A stretch of 47,447 nt of DNA from an actinobacterium SCGC AAA044-N04 (GTDB taxonomy: Bacteria > Actinomycetota > Actinomycetes > Nanopelagicales > Nanopelagicaceae): assembly GCA_000378885.1 (NCBI GenBank), contig KB900464.1:7018-54464 (forward strand). The letters are read 5' to 3'. The translations under genes and the position numbers were made by a program. The stretch's first letter is position 1; each line of letters begins with the position of its first letter. The notes under the pieces are model-generated. The model was not told the origin of the DNA. It worked only from the letters and a program-made list of their open reading frames with translations, and did not search any database. Below are positions 35,770 to 42,547 of this stretch, in pieces.

Positions 35770-36396
35770 ATGAGCACACACACCCCCCAGGGCTTAACCA
35801 CCCGCCAGGCTGAGATCCTCAATGTCATCGAAACGGCTATGGCCGAACATGGCTATGCCCCCACCATGCGTGAGATCGGCGCAGCCGTTGGCCTGACCTC
35901 CACAGCCTCTGTGAAGTATCAGCTCGAGATCTTGGAGCAAAAAGGCTTCATCCGCCGCGATGAGAGCAAGGGCCGTGCACTTGAATTAACCCCTGAGGTA
36001 AACGGCGCCCCTATTGGTAAAACAACAATGATTCCACTGGTTGGTCGCATTGCAGCAGGTGGACCAATAACTGCTGAGCAAGAAGTAGAAGAAGTATTTC
36101 CTTTGCCTGAGTCCTTTGTTGGAAAAGGTGAGTTATTTATGCTCAAAGTAGTGGGCGAATCAATGATTGATGCAGCTATCTGTGATGGTGACTTTGTAGT
36201 TATCCGTTCACAAAAAGATTGCAACAAAGGTGAAATCGTGGCAGCGATGATTGATGGCGAAGCCACAGTAAAGACCTTCTCTAAAAAAGATGGCCACATC
36301 TGGCTACTGCCAGCAAATGATGCTTTTGAGCCTATAAATGGCGATAAATGCGAAATCCTAGGAGTTGTTACAGCAGTACTTCGCTCTATTGCCTAA
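35770..36396 (+). CDS. lexA: SOS repressor LexA
   Basis: LexA is the SOS regulator that cleaves itself when RecA filaments form. The start is ATG 35770 (MSTHTPQGLT), giving 208 residues. An in-frame ATG at 35731 lies inside an operator and is rejected. The N-terminal winged helix is at residues 8-70 (TTRQAEILNVIETAMAEHG, then TSTASVKYQLEILEQKGFI). The cleavage site is Ala96-Gly97 in GRIAAGGP, the catalytic Ser131 is in GESMID, and Lys168 is in EATVKTF. Two SOS boxes lie upstream. Its stop interlocks with the methyltransferase stop (CTAA). Confidence 0.97.
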   Translation: MSTHTPQGLTTRQAEILNVIETAMAEHGYAPTMREIGAAVGLTSTASVKYQLEILEQKGFIRRDESKGRALELTPEVNGAPIGKTTMIPLVGRIAAGGPITAEQEVEEVFPLPESFVGKGELFMLKVVGESMIDAAICDGDFVVIRSQKDCNKGEIVAAMIDGEATVKTFSKKDGHIWLLPANDAFEPINGDKCEILGVVTAVLRSIA

Positions 36397-37052
36397 CTTA
36401 TTGCGCGAGTAACAATGACTCTGGCTTGATCCCCGTAGTGCACACTGCCCTCTTCATAGACATCAATTCTCAATATCTCAGGCTCTGCTATTGCACCGAG
36501 TGCAACAAGTGATTCCAACTCCCCCGCAAATCCTTTAGCTTCAAAGTGTTCGTTATTTACTCCCACCACTAACCAGCCATTATTTGCAAGTAGTGGCAAT
36601 AGGTTGCGCAAACACTCTGGCCCTAAGTGGCCATGGGTAAATGTTCCTGAACTAATGAGTGCTTCATACGGTGCATTTTCGTTCGGCACAGCCCGAGTTA
36701 AATCTCGCTCATACAACTGCCTATAGACCGCACTGTTATCAGTGCGCTTCTTTAGCTTTGCCTGCTCCAACATCTCTGGCGAAATATCCATGCCATCTAA
36801 AACAACGTCAGGGCGAAGCCTTGATAAATACATGCCGGTCAGGCCCGTGCCTGTTCCGATATCTAAAACCCGACTAACTGAATCTGTAACAACTTGATCA
36901 AAGACCTCACTAATTGCCTTGGGATAGCGATACTGCTTGGCATCTACAAAAGATGAGTCATAGGTGGCTGCCCACTTTGCATATAAGCGTTTGTTATCTT
37001 CAGGGGTCTTAACAGAGTAGGCCTCATCGAGTCCAAGTGCATCATCGCTCAT
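36393..37052 (-). CDS. Class I SAM-dependent methyltransferase
   Basis: This 219-residue protein has a Rossmann-type SAM site: motif I VLDIGTGTGLTGMYLS near residue 64, the acidic ribose-binding end DGMDISPEML near 87, and a motif IV-like ALISSGTFTHGH near 130. The N-terminal block (TPEDNKRLYAKWAATYDSSF) resembles WBSCR27/METTL27-like small-molecule methyltransferases. The substrate is unknown. The gene is convergent with lexA and has no SOS box of its own. Confidence 0.85.
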   Translation of the reverse strand: MSDDALGLDEAYSVKTPEDNKRLYAKWAATYDSSFVDAKQYRYPKAISEVFDQVVTDSVSRVLDIGTGTGLTGMYLSRLRPDVVLDGMDISPEMLEQAKLKKRTDNSAVYRQLYERDLTRAVPNENAPYEALISSGTFTHGHLGPECLRNLLPLLANNGWLVVGVNNEHFEAKGFAGELESLVALGAIAEPEILRIDVYEEGSVHYGDQARVIVTRAIS

Positions 37053-37159
37053 GGGCCAAACTTAGGTTGCCCTGAGCGTGAAAACAATGCCATATGGATA
37101 AAAACTCTCAGCATCCACTCAGCCGCCACTACCCCAATCCCCATCTACCCAGCCCATAG

Positions 37160-37187
37160 TTGCCTTATTCCATCCGAGGGGTACATA
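37160..37187 (+). promoter_or_regulatory. Possible promoter of the Lys/Ala-rich secreted peptide gene
   Basis: TTGCCT (37160-37165) and TACATA (37182-37187) are 16 bases apart. The second lies immediately before the AAGGGG ribosome-binding site, so the message would have a very short leader. The match is moderate and no other candidate in the 146-base gap looks better. Confidence 0.35.
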
Positions 37188-37198
37188 AGGGGTAACAC

Positions 37199-37438
37199 AT
37201 GAAGAAGATCATCACAGCATCACTTGTTGCACTTGCATTGGTCTCGACCTCAGTTTCAGCTAACGCTGCAACTGCAAAGCCAACTATCAAGAAGCCAACA
37301 GCTGCTGCAAAAGAGGGCACAGCAGCACATGAGTCATCTGAAACATCTGAGACTCAGAAGAAAGAAGCAGTTCCTTCAAAGAAGGCACCTGCAACTAAGA
37401 AGCCTGTTGCTAAGGCAACAAAGAAGGCAACCAAGTAA
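37199..37438 (+). CDS. Small secreted Lys/Ala-rich protein
   Basis: This 79-residue protein has a clear signal peptide (MKKIITASLVALALVSTSVSANA, cleavage near residue 23). The mature part is a low-complexity chain, basic at the start, with an acidic-Ser/Thr middle (HESSETSETQ) and a basic Lys/Ala/Pro end (KKAPATKKPVAK type). There is no known domain. Such chains may bind the cell wall, DNA or anionic surface polymers, which is speculation. A good ribosome-binding site (AAGGGG) and a strong terminator right after the stop show that it is a single-gene unit. Confidence 0.8.
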   Translation: MKKIITASLVALALVSTSVSANAATAKPTIKKPTAAAKEGTAAHESSETSETQKKEAVPSKKAPATKKPVAKATKKATK

Positions 37439-37454
37439 ATAGCTTTCCCCACAT

Positions 37455-37490
37455 AAAAAACTCCGCTCGAGGGTGAGCGGAGTTTTTTAT
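37455..37490. terminator. Bidirectional terminator
   Basis: The stem CTCCGCTC with GAGCGGAG, loop GAGGGT, is flanked by A6 and T6. It ends the Lys/Ala-rich peptide gene on the plus strand and the Fn3-protein gene on the minus strand. Confidence 0.92.
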
Positions 37491-37502
37491 TGTCCTCAAT
37501 CT

Positions 37503-38669
37503 TTACGGAATAATCGTAAAGCGTCCCACAGCAACAGGTGATGGCAGCCAAATATCATTGCCAGCAACTGAGCCATTGAGAATGCACTCACCAGGGGCTA
37601 GGAATTTAACCCAACGATCAGCCACTGTGCAGACTGTTGGAGTTATTGAAATGACTGTGTATGGGGTTGTAAAGCCTAAAGTCACTGATTTACTTGAAGC
37701 GCTGAAGTAGGCATACCAGTTATTTCCACCAGTTGCTGCCCACTCTTTCATTGAATACGTCTTACTAAATCCCATGAAGCTTGCACTCTGTGCAAACTTT
37801 GTAGCAAGTGGTGCCATCTTTGAATTAATGGCAGTGGGATCAATCTTTGGATACAGGGCTGGATCTAACGTGATTCCAGGGCACTTTGTCGTTGAACGAG
37901 TAAAAGTGGAACCAGTAGATGCTGCAGTTCCTGCATCCCAAATAGCGTTCCAACATGTAGTTGTGGCACTTCCACCACTTATAACAACAGGTGGCTTAAT
38001 CTTGCTCAATCCTGCTGTCCCTGTAGTTGAGACATACACCCAGCGGTCTGCAGAGTTACAGCCGTAGGCATTACAAGATGCAACATTGATGATGTACATC
38101 GTGCTGGGCTTTAAGCCAGTCAGTGATGCTCTAGTAGTCGTTGCTACTATCTGCTTTTGTTCGTTGCCAATTGGATCACCAGATGCTGATGAAGGCCACC
38201 ACGTAATGGTGTATCCATACATAGGTGATCCGCCATCATTTTGATTTGGCACCCACTCCACATCCACGCTGGTATCACTTGTAGCTTTTGCCAGCGCTGT
38301 TAATGGTGCATAAGGAATAGATGCTGCCTTGATGGCATTTGATGGCGCTGATACTGGACCATCACCGGCGGCAGTATTTGCAACAACAGTGAAAGTATAA
38401 GTATTAGTAAAACCCAATGCGGTGTTAGTAAAAGCGCACTTAAGCGCAATAGAGCTTGCTAAACAGGTCTTGCCCCCTGGGTTAGCAGTGACTGTGTACG
38501 TAGTAATTCCTTTTGTATCAGCTGGCAACGTCCAGCCAACCAAGTAACCAAGATCAACGCGGTAATAGGCGCTTACTCCACTGACTACACGCGTTTCAGC
38601 AGCGTGTGCTGGGGCTAAGCCCAGAACTGATAAAAACAAAGTGAAGGAAAGAACATGGCGAAGTTTCAT
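37503..38669 (-). CDS. Secreted fibronectin type III domain protein
   Basis: This 388-residue protein begins with a signal peptide (MKLRHVLSFTLFLSVLG to AHA). The start ATG 38669 has AAGGAG well placed upstream. Two Fn3-like beta-sandwich modules occupy about residues 25-120 and 122-215 (SDTSVDVEWVPNQNDGGSP and LTGLKPSTMYIINVASCNAYG are typical strands). A third region of about 170 residues with paired cysteines is not recognised. Fn3 modules in exported bacterial proteins usually serve surface or polysaccharide binding. The gene ends at a bidirectional terminator and is probably monocistronic. Confidence 0.82.
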   Translation of the reverse strand: MKLRHVLSFTLFLSVLGLAPAHAAETRVVSGVSAYYRVDLGYLVGWTLPADTKGITTYTVTANPGGKTCLASSIALKCAFTNTALGFTNTYTFTVVANTAAGDGPVSAPSNAIKAASIPYAPLTALAKATSDTSVDVEWVPNQNDGGSPMYGYTITWWPSSASGDPIGNEQKQIVATTTRASLTGLKPSTMYIINVASCNAYGCNSADRWVYVSTTGTAGLSKIKPPVVISGGSATTTCWNAIWDAGTAASTGSTFTRSTTKCPGITLDPALYPKIDPTAINSKMAPLATKFAQSASFMGFSKTYSMKEWAATGGNNWYAYFSASSKSVTLGFTTPYTVISITPTVCTVADRWVKFLAPGECILNGSVAGNDIWLPSPVAVGRFTIIP

Positions 38670-38739
38670 AAACAACTCCTTGCATTGGGTGTATTAAGTG
38701 TAAAACCAGCAAGGGGAAAAGGAGCTTAAGACGGGGCTT

Positions 38740-39064
38740 CTAGCCCACCTTTTCAATGCGCACGGTGTCATTATCGCCGCCCTTTACAAGAGTGACTTTG
38801 ATTCCATTTGAAGTAATCGACTCCCCTGGATACATCACATGATTGAGATCCCACGGTTCGTAATCGCCAGCAATGCCTACTCCATCAACAACACCCACAC
38901 CAAAATATGTATTTCCACCGTTTTTTAGTACCGCTCCAATAGGTTGATGGGAACCATGGTTAGCACCATCAACCTTTAAATACACACCAGTTGAAGTTGG
39001 GTTATTAACTGTTGCCGGCAATCACTCGCTTGAATGCAGAGTTACTTGTTGTATTAATTCTCAT
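38740..39064 (-). pseudogene. Probable frameshifted or remnant gene resembling the C-terminal end of the 46.4 kb metalloprotease
   Basis: From 39021 (TTG) to 38740 an open frame encodes 93 residues whose end (GVGIAGDYEPWDLNH, MYPGESITSNGIKVTLVKGG) parallels the last 45 residues of the metalloprotease gene at 46388 (GIGVSGARWGLDQNY, MLEGEKFTFEGITIEFVKSG). A stop codon lies directly before it. In another frame an ATG at 39064 overlaps the SDR stop (TAATG) and runs only 19 codons (MRINTTSNSAFKRVIAGNS). A one-base shift near 39020 would join the two into one reading frame. It may be a decayed gene, or a short real one with an unusual start. Confidence 0.55.
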
Positions 39065-39780
39065 TACCAAGGCACCACTTTCATCTCTTCCCACAGTACT
39101 CCCGTGAGCTTTTCTTGATCACTTGCCCCGTTAACATCAAAGGCCCTTGTTGCTAGCCAGATCGCTGTGCGAGCACCTTCGGCAGCAGAGAGCGGTGCAT
39201 CTGGTCCACCCATATCTGTGCGGGAATGATTTGGACACACTGCATCTACTAAAAATCCACGTGCACCAAGTCCAGTCTCATGTGCCAAGTTACGAACCAA
39301 AGCGTTCACTCCCGCTTTGCTCACTCGATAGGGAGCTAATCCCCCAGCATTTCCAGGTCCTGACATACGACCTAAACATGCAGAGAAGATAACGACTCGT
39401 CCAGCACGTGCCTCGGCCATGGGCGCTGCCAAAATATTAAGTGCACTAAAAACAGAATCTAAATTAGTCGCCATAACCCTGCGCCACTCAGCGTTATCTG
39501 TCTTTAACGTCTTAGACATCTTTGCACTCATCACACCATGGGCCAGAATCACAATCTCTGGTGTGCCAAAGGATTCTAGAATCTCTTCAAATGTCCTCTT
39601 AGCTGCATCTAAATCCTCTAAATCAACTGATCGAAAAGCAGCACCTAAGTGCTTGGCTGCCTCTTCTAAGCGCGCTTTATCTTGTGCAACTAAAACAATC
39701 TGATGACCAAGTGATGCAAGCTCTTTTGCACATTCAAAGCCAAGGCCCCGTGATCCCCCAGTAACAATTACTAGCCCCAT
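39064..39780 (-). CDS. Short-chain dehydrogenase/reductase
   Basis: This 238-residue classical SDR has the cofactor loop TGGSRGLGFE at residues 7-16, an NNAG-equivalent region replaced by ILAHGV near 80, the active-site serine in IFSACLGRM near 133, and YRVSKAG with the catalytic Tyr/Lys near 149. NAD(P)-dependent oxidation or reduction of an unknown substrate is expected. Its ATG directly follows the stop of a 56-residue membrane protein gene, and its TAA overlaps a following ATG, so it belongs to a tight leftward operon. Confidence 0.9.
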   Translation of the reverse strand: MGLVIVTGGSRGLGFECAKELASLGHQIVLVAQDKARLEEAAKHLGAAFRSVDLEDLDAAKRTFEEILESFGTPEIVILAHGVMSAKMSKTLKTDNAEWRRVMATNLDSVFSALNILAAPMAEARAGRVVIFSACLGRMSGPGNAGGLAPYRVSKAGVNALVRNLAHETGLGARGFLVDAVCPNHSRTDMGGPDAPLSAAEGARTAIWLATRAFDVNGASDQEKLTGVLWEEMKVVPW

Positions 39781-39951
39781 TTATTTGCGCTTTAACTCTC
39801 GAAGAGAAGCTTTGAGCGCTTTGCGCTGCGCCCTTGCCACAGGATCTTGCTTAGTTGGAAAAACCCACTTAAGAATGAGAACAAAGATTGCAAGGGCAAT
39901 AAAGCCACGAAAGCCCTCTAAGAACAGAGCGTTGTTAATTCCACCGAGCAT
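39781..39951 (-). CDS. Small single-helix membrane protein
   Basis: An ATG at 39951 opens 56 codons (MLGGINNALFLEGFRGFIAL onward). One transmembrane helix spans residues about 15-32 (GFIALAIFVLILKWVF), followed by a strongly basic cytoplasmic tail (RAQRKALKASLRELKRK). The stop abuts the SDR start with no spacer, which supports real translation and coupling. No family is recognised and no clear ribosome-binding site is seen upstream. Confidence 0.7.
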   Translation of the reverse strand: MLGGINNALFLEGFRGFIALAIFVLILKWVFPTKQDPVARAQRKALKASLRELKRK

Positions 39952-40002
39952 GGACAAAATCTAATCTAGGGGCGATGGTTTTTCTCGCTGAAATCAAGGT
40001 GC

Positions 40003-40075
40003 AACTCTGGACGAGAATCGAACTCGCACCTAGCGGTTGGTAAAACCTCTTGCGCTGCCATTACGCCACCAGAGC
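40003..40075 (-). tRNA. tRNA-like gene with oversized anticodon loop (type unassigned; Gly- or Gln-like)
   Basis: On the minus strand the acceptor stem (GCTCTGG with CCAGAGT), D-arm (GCGT, AATGGCA, GCGC) and T-arm (GCGAG, TTCGATT, CTCGT) are canonical. The stretch between D-stem and T-stem is 24 bases. Its best fold is a 5-bp stem (AGAGG with CCGCT, one A-G mismatch) and a nine-base loop TTTTACCAA instead of seven. The TTACCAA part and the T-arm look like tRNA-Gly, while the D-arm looks like tRNA-Gln. No CCA is encoded. It could be a pseudo-tRNA, an unusual functional tRNA, or a relic attachment site. The 408-base gap 39952-40359 holds this element, the terminator at 40138 and nothing else I can identify. 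Confidence 0.5.
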
Positions 40076-40137
40076 TGCATCGCAATAATGCGTGTTTGCC
40101 CTGACTGAGTTTGAAATTAGAGAAAAGGATGTGGATA

Positions 40138-40170
40138 AGAAAGAAGACCCCGGTGAAGGGGTCTTCTTTG
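40138..40170. terminator. Strong hairpin, probable bidirectional terminator
   Basis: An 11-bp perfect stem (AAGAAGACCCC with GGGGTCTTCTT, six-base loop) lies at 40141-40168. The pyrimidine tract is part of the stem, so termination strength is uncertain. No protein gene ends just before it on either strand. Confidence 0.65.
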
Positions 40171-40359
40171 TCCAGAGCTCCAAGATTTTGCAATTTCAAA
40201 TCAAGAGTTACCAACTCCATTACAAAATCTGACCAAATTAAAGCAGATAACTCCGTTACTCAGAGTGGTTCTGCCACACACACAACTCTTCACTTAACCC
40301 TCACCTGCAATTAACCTGCAATCACCAACCCAGTCACCTTCCTAGCCCACTATCCATCC

Positions 40360-40545
40360 ATGGATCTGTCACATTCATTGTTTCTGCTTAACGCCAGCCT
40401 TGATCGCCATCTCAACAACGACCACTACGGTCAACTAGAGCTAGAGGAGCGTGCCACCTTCTCTCGCTCTCGCCGCTCTATAGAGCGCTTTGATGAACAA
40501 CTCCAACGCGAAAACGTTAAAGAACAAGCGGCCAAATCAGCTTAA
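40360..40545 (+). CDS. Small charged hypothetical protein
   Basis: This 61-residue protein (MDLSHSLFLLNASLDRHLNN onward) is rich in Arg, Glu and Gln after residue 15 and probably helical (ELEERATFSRSRRSIERFDE). It has no cysteine and no membrane segment. Support for a real gene comes from a strong terminator-like hairpin 20 bases after the stop. No clear ribosome-binding site is visible before the ATG. No family is recognised. Confidence 0.55.
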   Translation: MDLSHSLFLLNASLDRHLNNDHYGQLELEERATFSRSRRSIERFDEQLQRENVKEQAAKSA

Positions 40546-40563
40546 GACCCCTTAAGGCACACA

Positions 40564-40597
40564 AGGCCTCCTAGGTAACTAGGGGGCTTTTGTGTTC
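40564..40597 (+). terminator. Terminator after the 61-codon gene
   Basis: A ten-pair stem (GGCCTCCTAG with CTAGGGGGCT, one T-G pair, GTAA tetraloop) is followed by TTTT. Confidence 0.8.
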
Positions 40598-40707
40598 CTA
40601 AAAAGTTCACCTGGGGTTCAACTGCATGCCCCTTTCCCATAACCACCATCGTTGACGATATAGCTACTTCCCCACACCAATGCCTATCGATAGAAGGGAA
40701 GTTGCTC

Positions 40708-40878
40708 ATGTCTGAATTACTAGATTTTCCAACTTGTTATGTCTGTCGTTCCATAGAGTTGGAAATTGTTATCAATGAGGATTTTGGTCCAATGACAGCC
40801 TGCACAGAGTGCGGTTATTCATGGATCGCTAAGTATGAAGAGCTAGAAACACCTCTGCTTATTACTAAGGCATCATGA
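40708..40878 (+). CDS. Small zinc-ribbon protein
   Basis: ATG 40708 opens 56 codons (MSELLDFPTCYVCRSIELEI onward). Cys10-x2-Cys13 and Cys32-x2-Cys35 form a four-cysteine zinc ribbon. The acidic linker and C-terminus carry no basic DNA-binding patch. GAAGGGAAG upstream of the ATG is a usable ribosome-binding site. The stop overlaps the next ATG (ATGA), so a one-helix membrane peptide is translated from the same message. No family is recognised beyond the zinc ribbon. Confidence 0.75.
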   Translation: MSELLDFPTCYVCRSIELEIVINEDFGPMTACTECGYSWIAKYEELETPLLITKAS

Positions 40879-40961
40879 GAGAAAAACTCAAATCTGCCGC
40901 AGTCTTCATCATCACCATCATAGTTTTATTGATTTTTGTTGCCTTAGCTCCACGTAAATAA
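40875..40961 (+). CDS. 28-residue single-helix membrane peptide
   Basis: The frame MREKLKSAAVFIITIIVLLI, then FVALAPRK and stop, starts within the stop of the zinc-ribbon gene (ATGA overlap) and ends at a strong terminator. It is one hydrophobic helix with a basic residue cluster at each end. Its length is like that of regulatory membrane micropeptides, but no partner is known. Coupling and the terminator are the main support. Confidence 0.6.
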   Translation: MREKLKSAAVFIITIIVLLIFVALAPRK

Positions 40962-40994
40962 AAACCCCCTCGCACATTGCACGAGGGGGTTTTA
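40961..40994. terminator. Bidirectional terminator
   Basis: The perfect stem CCCCCTCG with CGAGGGGG (loop CACATTGCA) is flanked by A4 and T4. It ends the small-protein pair on the plus strand and the phosphoesterase-like gene on the minus strand. Confidence 0.92.
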
Positions 40995-41005
40995 TCTATT
41001 TCAAT

Positions 41006-42103
41006 TTATGGAGCTGTGTGAACGTCTAGATTCTCCTTGATGATGTGAACCTTAAATGTCCATAGGTTCTCAGCACGTGGATCAATGATGAGTTCAACCC
41101 AGTGGTTAAATCCTGAACCAAATGTCTGAACGCGTGTGAAGTTCTCAACTAGAGAGCCCTTGTCCTTTTCGACAAGCTTTCCAGCTGTTTCATTCATTGG
41201 CATATCAACTTGATACCAGTGCTCATCACCGTTTTGTAGCAATACTGGCTTCTTGAACTTGAGGGTATTAGTCAACAGAGCCTGCTTGACGTTAGCAAAA
41301 GCTGCAGTGTTTTCATTATTTGGCACTGCAGCATCACGTGCATAGCCTTCCCAGTCCATATTCGCCTGAACAACAACAATCACACCGATTGAGCCATCTG
41401 TGACGGCCTTAGCAAAGCCCTTATTAATCCATGCCACGTTAGCTGCATCGCGCGCCTTGTATTCAGCGTCGTTTCCATCAGTTGCAGCATCGTTATATGT
41501 CTTAAAGGTTGGTGTTGCAACTGCTGAGTTATTAGCAGAGCCTGGAACGTGAGGGTAGATGTAGGTGATTCCCTTGAAGCTAAACATCTGTAGTTCTGGG
41601 TACTTAGCATCGTGTGAGACTGAAATACGTGAGCTTGCATTACCCAGTGAGATATATGAACCATCAGCATTTTGGAAAAAGTTTGAGCGAACTAATGCCA
41701 AGCGTGTCATTGGGTCAAAACCACCCTTAACAGCGCGATCACAGTCAACCCATTCATTATCGCCAACTGAGTAAAACACTGGCTTGTTAAACTTATCGAA
41801 GAAACCAGTCTTAAGAGCTGGGTATGCAGCATCTGTGCACTTATCACCCTTACCGCTCATTGTGTCGCCATCAAATGACACCAGGCTCACACCTGAAGCG
41901 TTTATTGCGTTAATTACTGCTGGTGTCTGTGTAACGCCTTTAGCGTCATATGGCATATCGCCAATAAGGGCGATGCTGTGGCGAAATGCGTTAACGGCAT
42001 TTGCTTGTGGAGCAGCGTTGCTGGCAACTGCCAGTGCGATTGCTCCTGCGAGGAGTACTGCGATTGTGCGCTTAAGCGCCTTGCCTGAGGTAGTTGTATT
42101 CAT
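41006..42103 (-). CDS. Secreted metallophosphoesterase-like protein
   Basis: This 365-residue protein, from ATG 42103, has a long signal peptide (residues about 1-37, ending in NAAPQANA). An upstream in-frame TTG at 42133 is a poor start. The mature part has calcineurin-like metal-binding blocks in order: ALIGDMPYD, SFDGDTMSG, YSVGDNEWVDC, VVVQANMDWEG and NGDEHWYQVD. The first three resemble D-x-H/GD-x-x/GN-E motifs, but the first His is replaced and the fourth block lacks a typical His, so activity is not assured. Its leader holds an inverted repeat (42197-42222), and it ends at a bidirectional terminator. Confidence 0.75.
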   Translation of the reverse strand: MNTTTSGKALKRTIAVLLAGAIALAVASNAAPQANAVNAFRHSIALIGDMPYDAKGVTQTPAVINAINASGVSLVSFDGDTMSGKGDKCTDAAYPALKTGFFDKFNKPVFYSVGDNEWVDCDRAVKGGFDPMTRLALVRSNFFQNADGSYISLGNASSRISVSHDAKYPELQMFSFKGITYIYPHVPGSANNSAVATPTFKTYNDAATDGNDAEYKARDAANVAWINKGFAKAVTDGSIGVIVVVQANMDWEGYARDAAVPNNENTAAFANVKQALLTNTLKFKKPVLLQNGDEHWYQVDMPMNETAGKLVEKDKGSLVENFTRVQTFGSGFNHWVELIIDPRAENLWTFKVHIIKENLDVHTAP

Positions 42104-42196
42104 CCGCGTATCTTTATCTTCTTTTGTGAACAAAGTGCAAACGTGAAGGTACTAAAGCACAGACATATGATTAATTATTGCCTTCAAGGATGCGCT

Positions 42197-42222
42197 GTTG
42201 GAGTAAAGGATTTAACTCCAAC
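42197..42222. repeat. Inverted repeat upstream of the phosphoesterase-like gene
   Basis: GTTGGAGT and ACTCCAAC form a perfect 8-bp inverted repeat with a ten-base spacer, about 95-120 bases upstream of the gene start at 42103. There is no T-tract. It may be an operator or a leader hairpin. Confidence 0.45.
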
Positions 42223-42350
42223 AACGCTTCATCCCTCGAATGAAACACCCATGAAGAAGATGCAGAACGAAGATTTATATATAAAGGTTACGGGCAGTAA
42301 TTCTTAAGGCAAATAAGAGTGGAAATTGAGATGAACTCCTCTACCTAATG

Positions 42351-42378
42351 AAAAAAGCCCCGCTGACGAGGCGAGGCT
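42351..42378 (-). terminator. Terminator downstream of the tRNA-like gene at 42391
   Basis: On the minus strand an 8-pair stem (AGCCTCGC with GCGGGGCT, one T-G pair) is followed by TTTTT, 13 bases after the tRNA-like 3' end. This suggests that the tRNA-like gene is transcribed as its own unit. Confidence 0.75.
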
Positions 42379-42390
42379 TCTTCACAAGCA

Positions 42391-42464
42391 TGGTCCTGGT
42401 GGGATTCGAACCCACAACCTCCAAATCCGTCATATTGGCGCTCTATCCATTGAGCTACAGGACC
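42391..42464 (-). tRNA. tRNA-like gene with eight-base anticodon loop or bulged anticodon stem (Arg-ACG-like body)
   Basis: On the minus strand the acceptor (GGTCCTG with CAGGACC, discriminator A), D-arm (GCTC, AATGGATA, GAGC), variable loop AGGTT and T-arm (GTGGG, TTCGAAT, CCCAC) are canonical, and the D-arm is like tRNA-Arg(ACG). The anticodon arm CCAAT-ATGACGGA-TTTGG has one base too many. Either the loop has eight bases with a T-T closing mismatch (anticodon ACG, Arg), or the stem has a bulged T and a seven-base loop ATGACGG (anticodon GAC, Val). No CCA is encoded. A terminator follows. The same extra base occurs in the partial copy at 42548. Confidence 0.6.
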
Positions 42465-42491
42465 ACCAGCCCAAGATATGGAATGAAGGAC

Positions 42492-42524
42492 ATCCACAAA
42501 TTTTGGTTTAGATCACTTGTGGAT
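42492..42524. repeat. Inverted repeat upstream of the tRNA-like gene
   Basis: ATCCACAA (42492-42499) and TTGTGGAT (42517-42524) are a perfect inverted repeat with 17 bases between. Each arm with its flank resembles a DnaA box (TTATCCACA), with one or two mismatches. It lies 28-60 bases upstream of the tRNA-like gene, where a promoter or operator would be. Confidence 0.5.
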
Positions 42525-42547
42525 ACCTGCGTGCTACTCTTTCATCA

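Noticed and set aside
40003..40075. Reading the tRNA-like element as an ochre suppressor (anticodon TTA)
   Set aside because: The stem needed for that register has only one good pair, and TAA is used as an ordinary stop throughout the window.
39966..40220. 84-codon minus-strand frame over the tRNA-like element
   Set aside because: It overlaps the tRNA-like gene and the strong hairpin at 40138 and has no ribosome-binding site or recognisable sequence.
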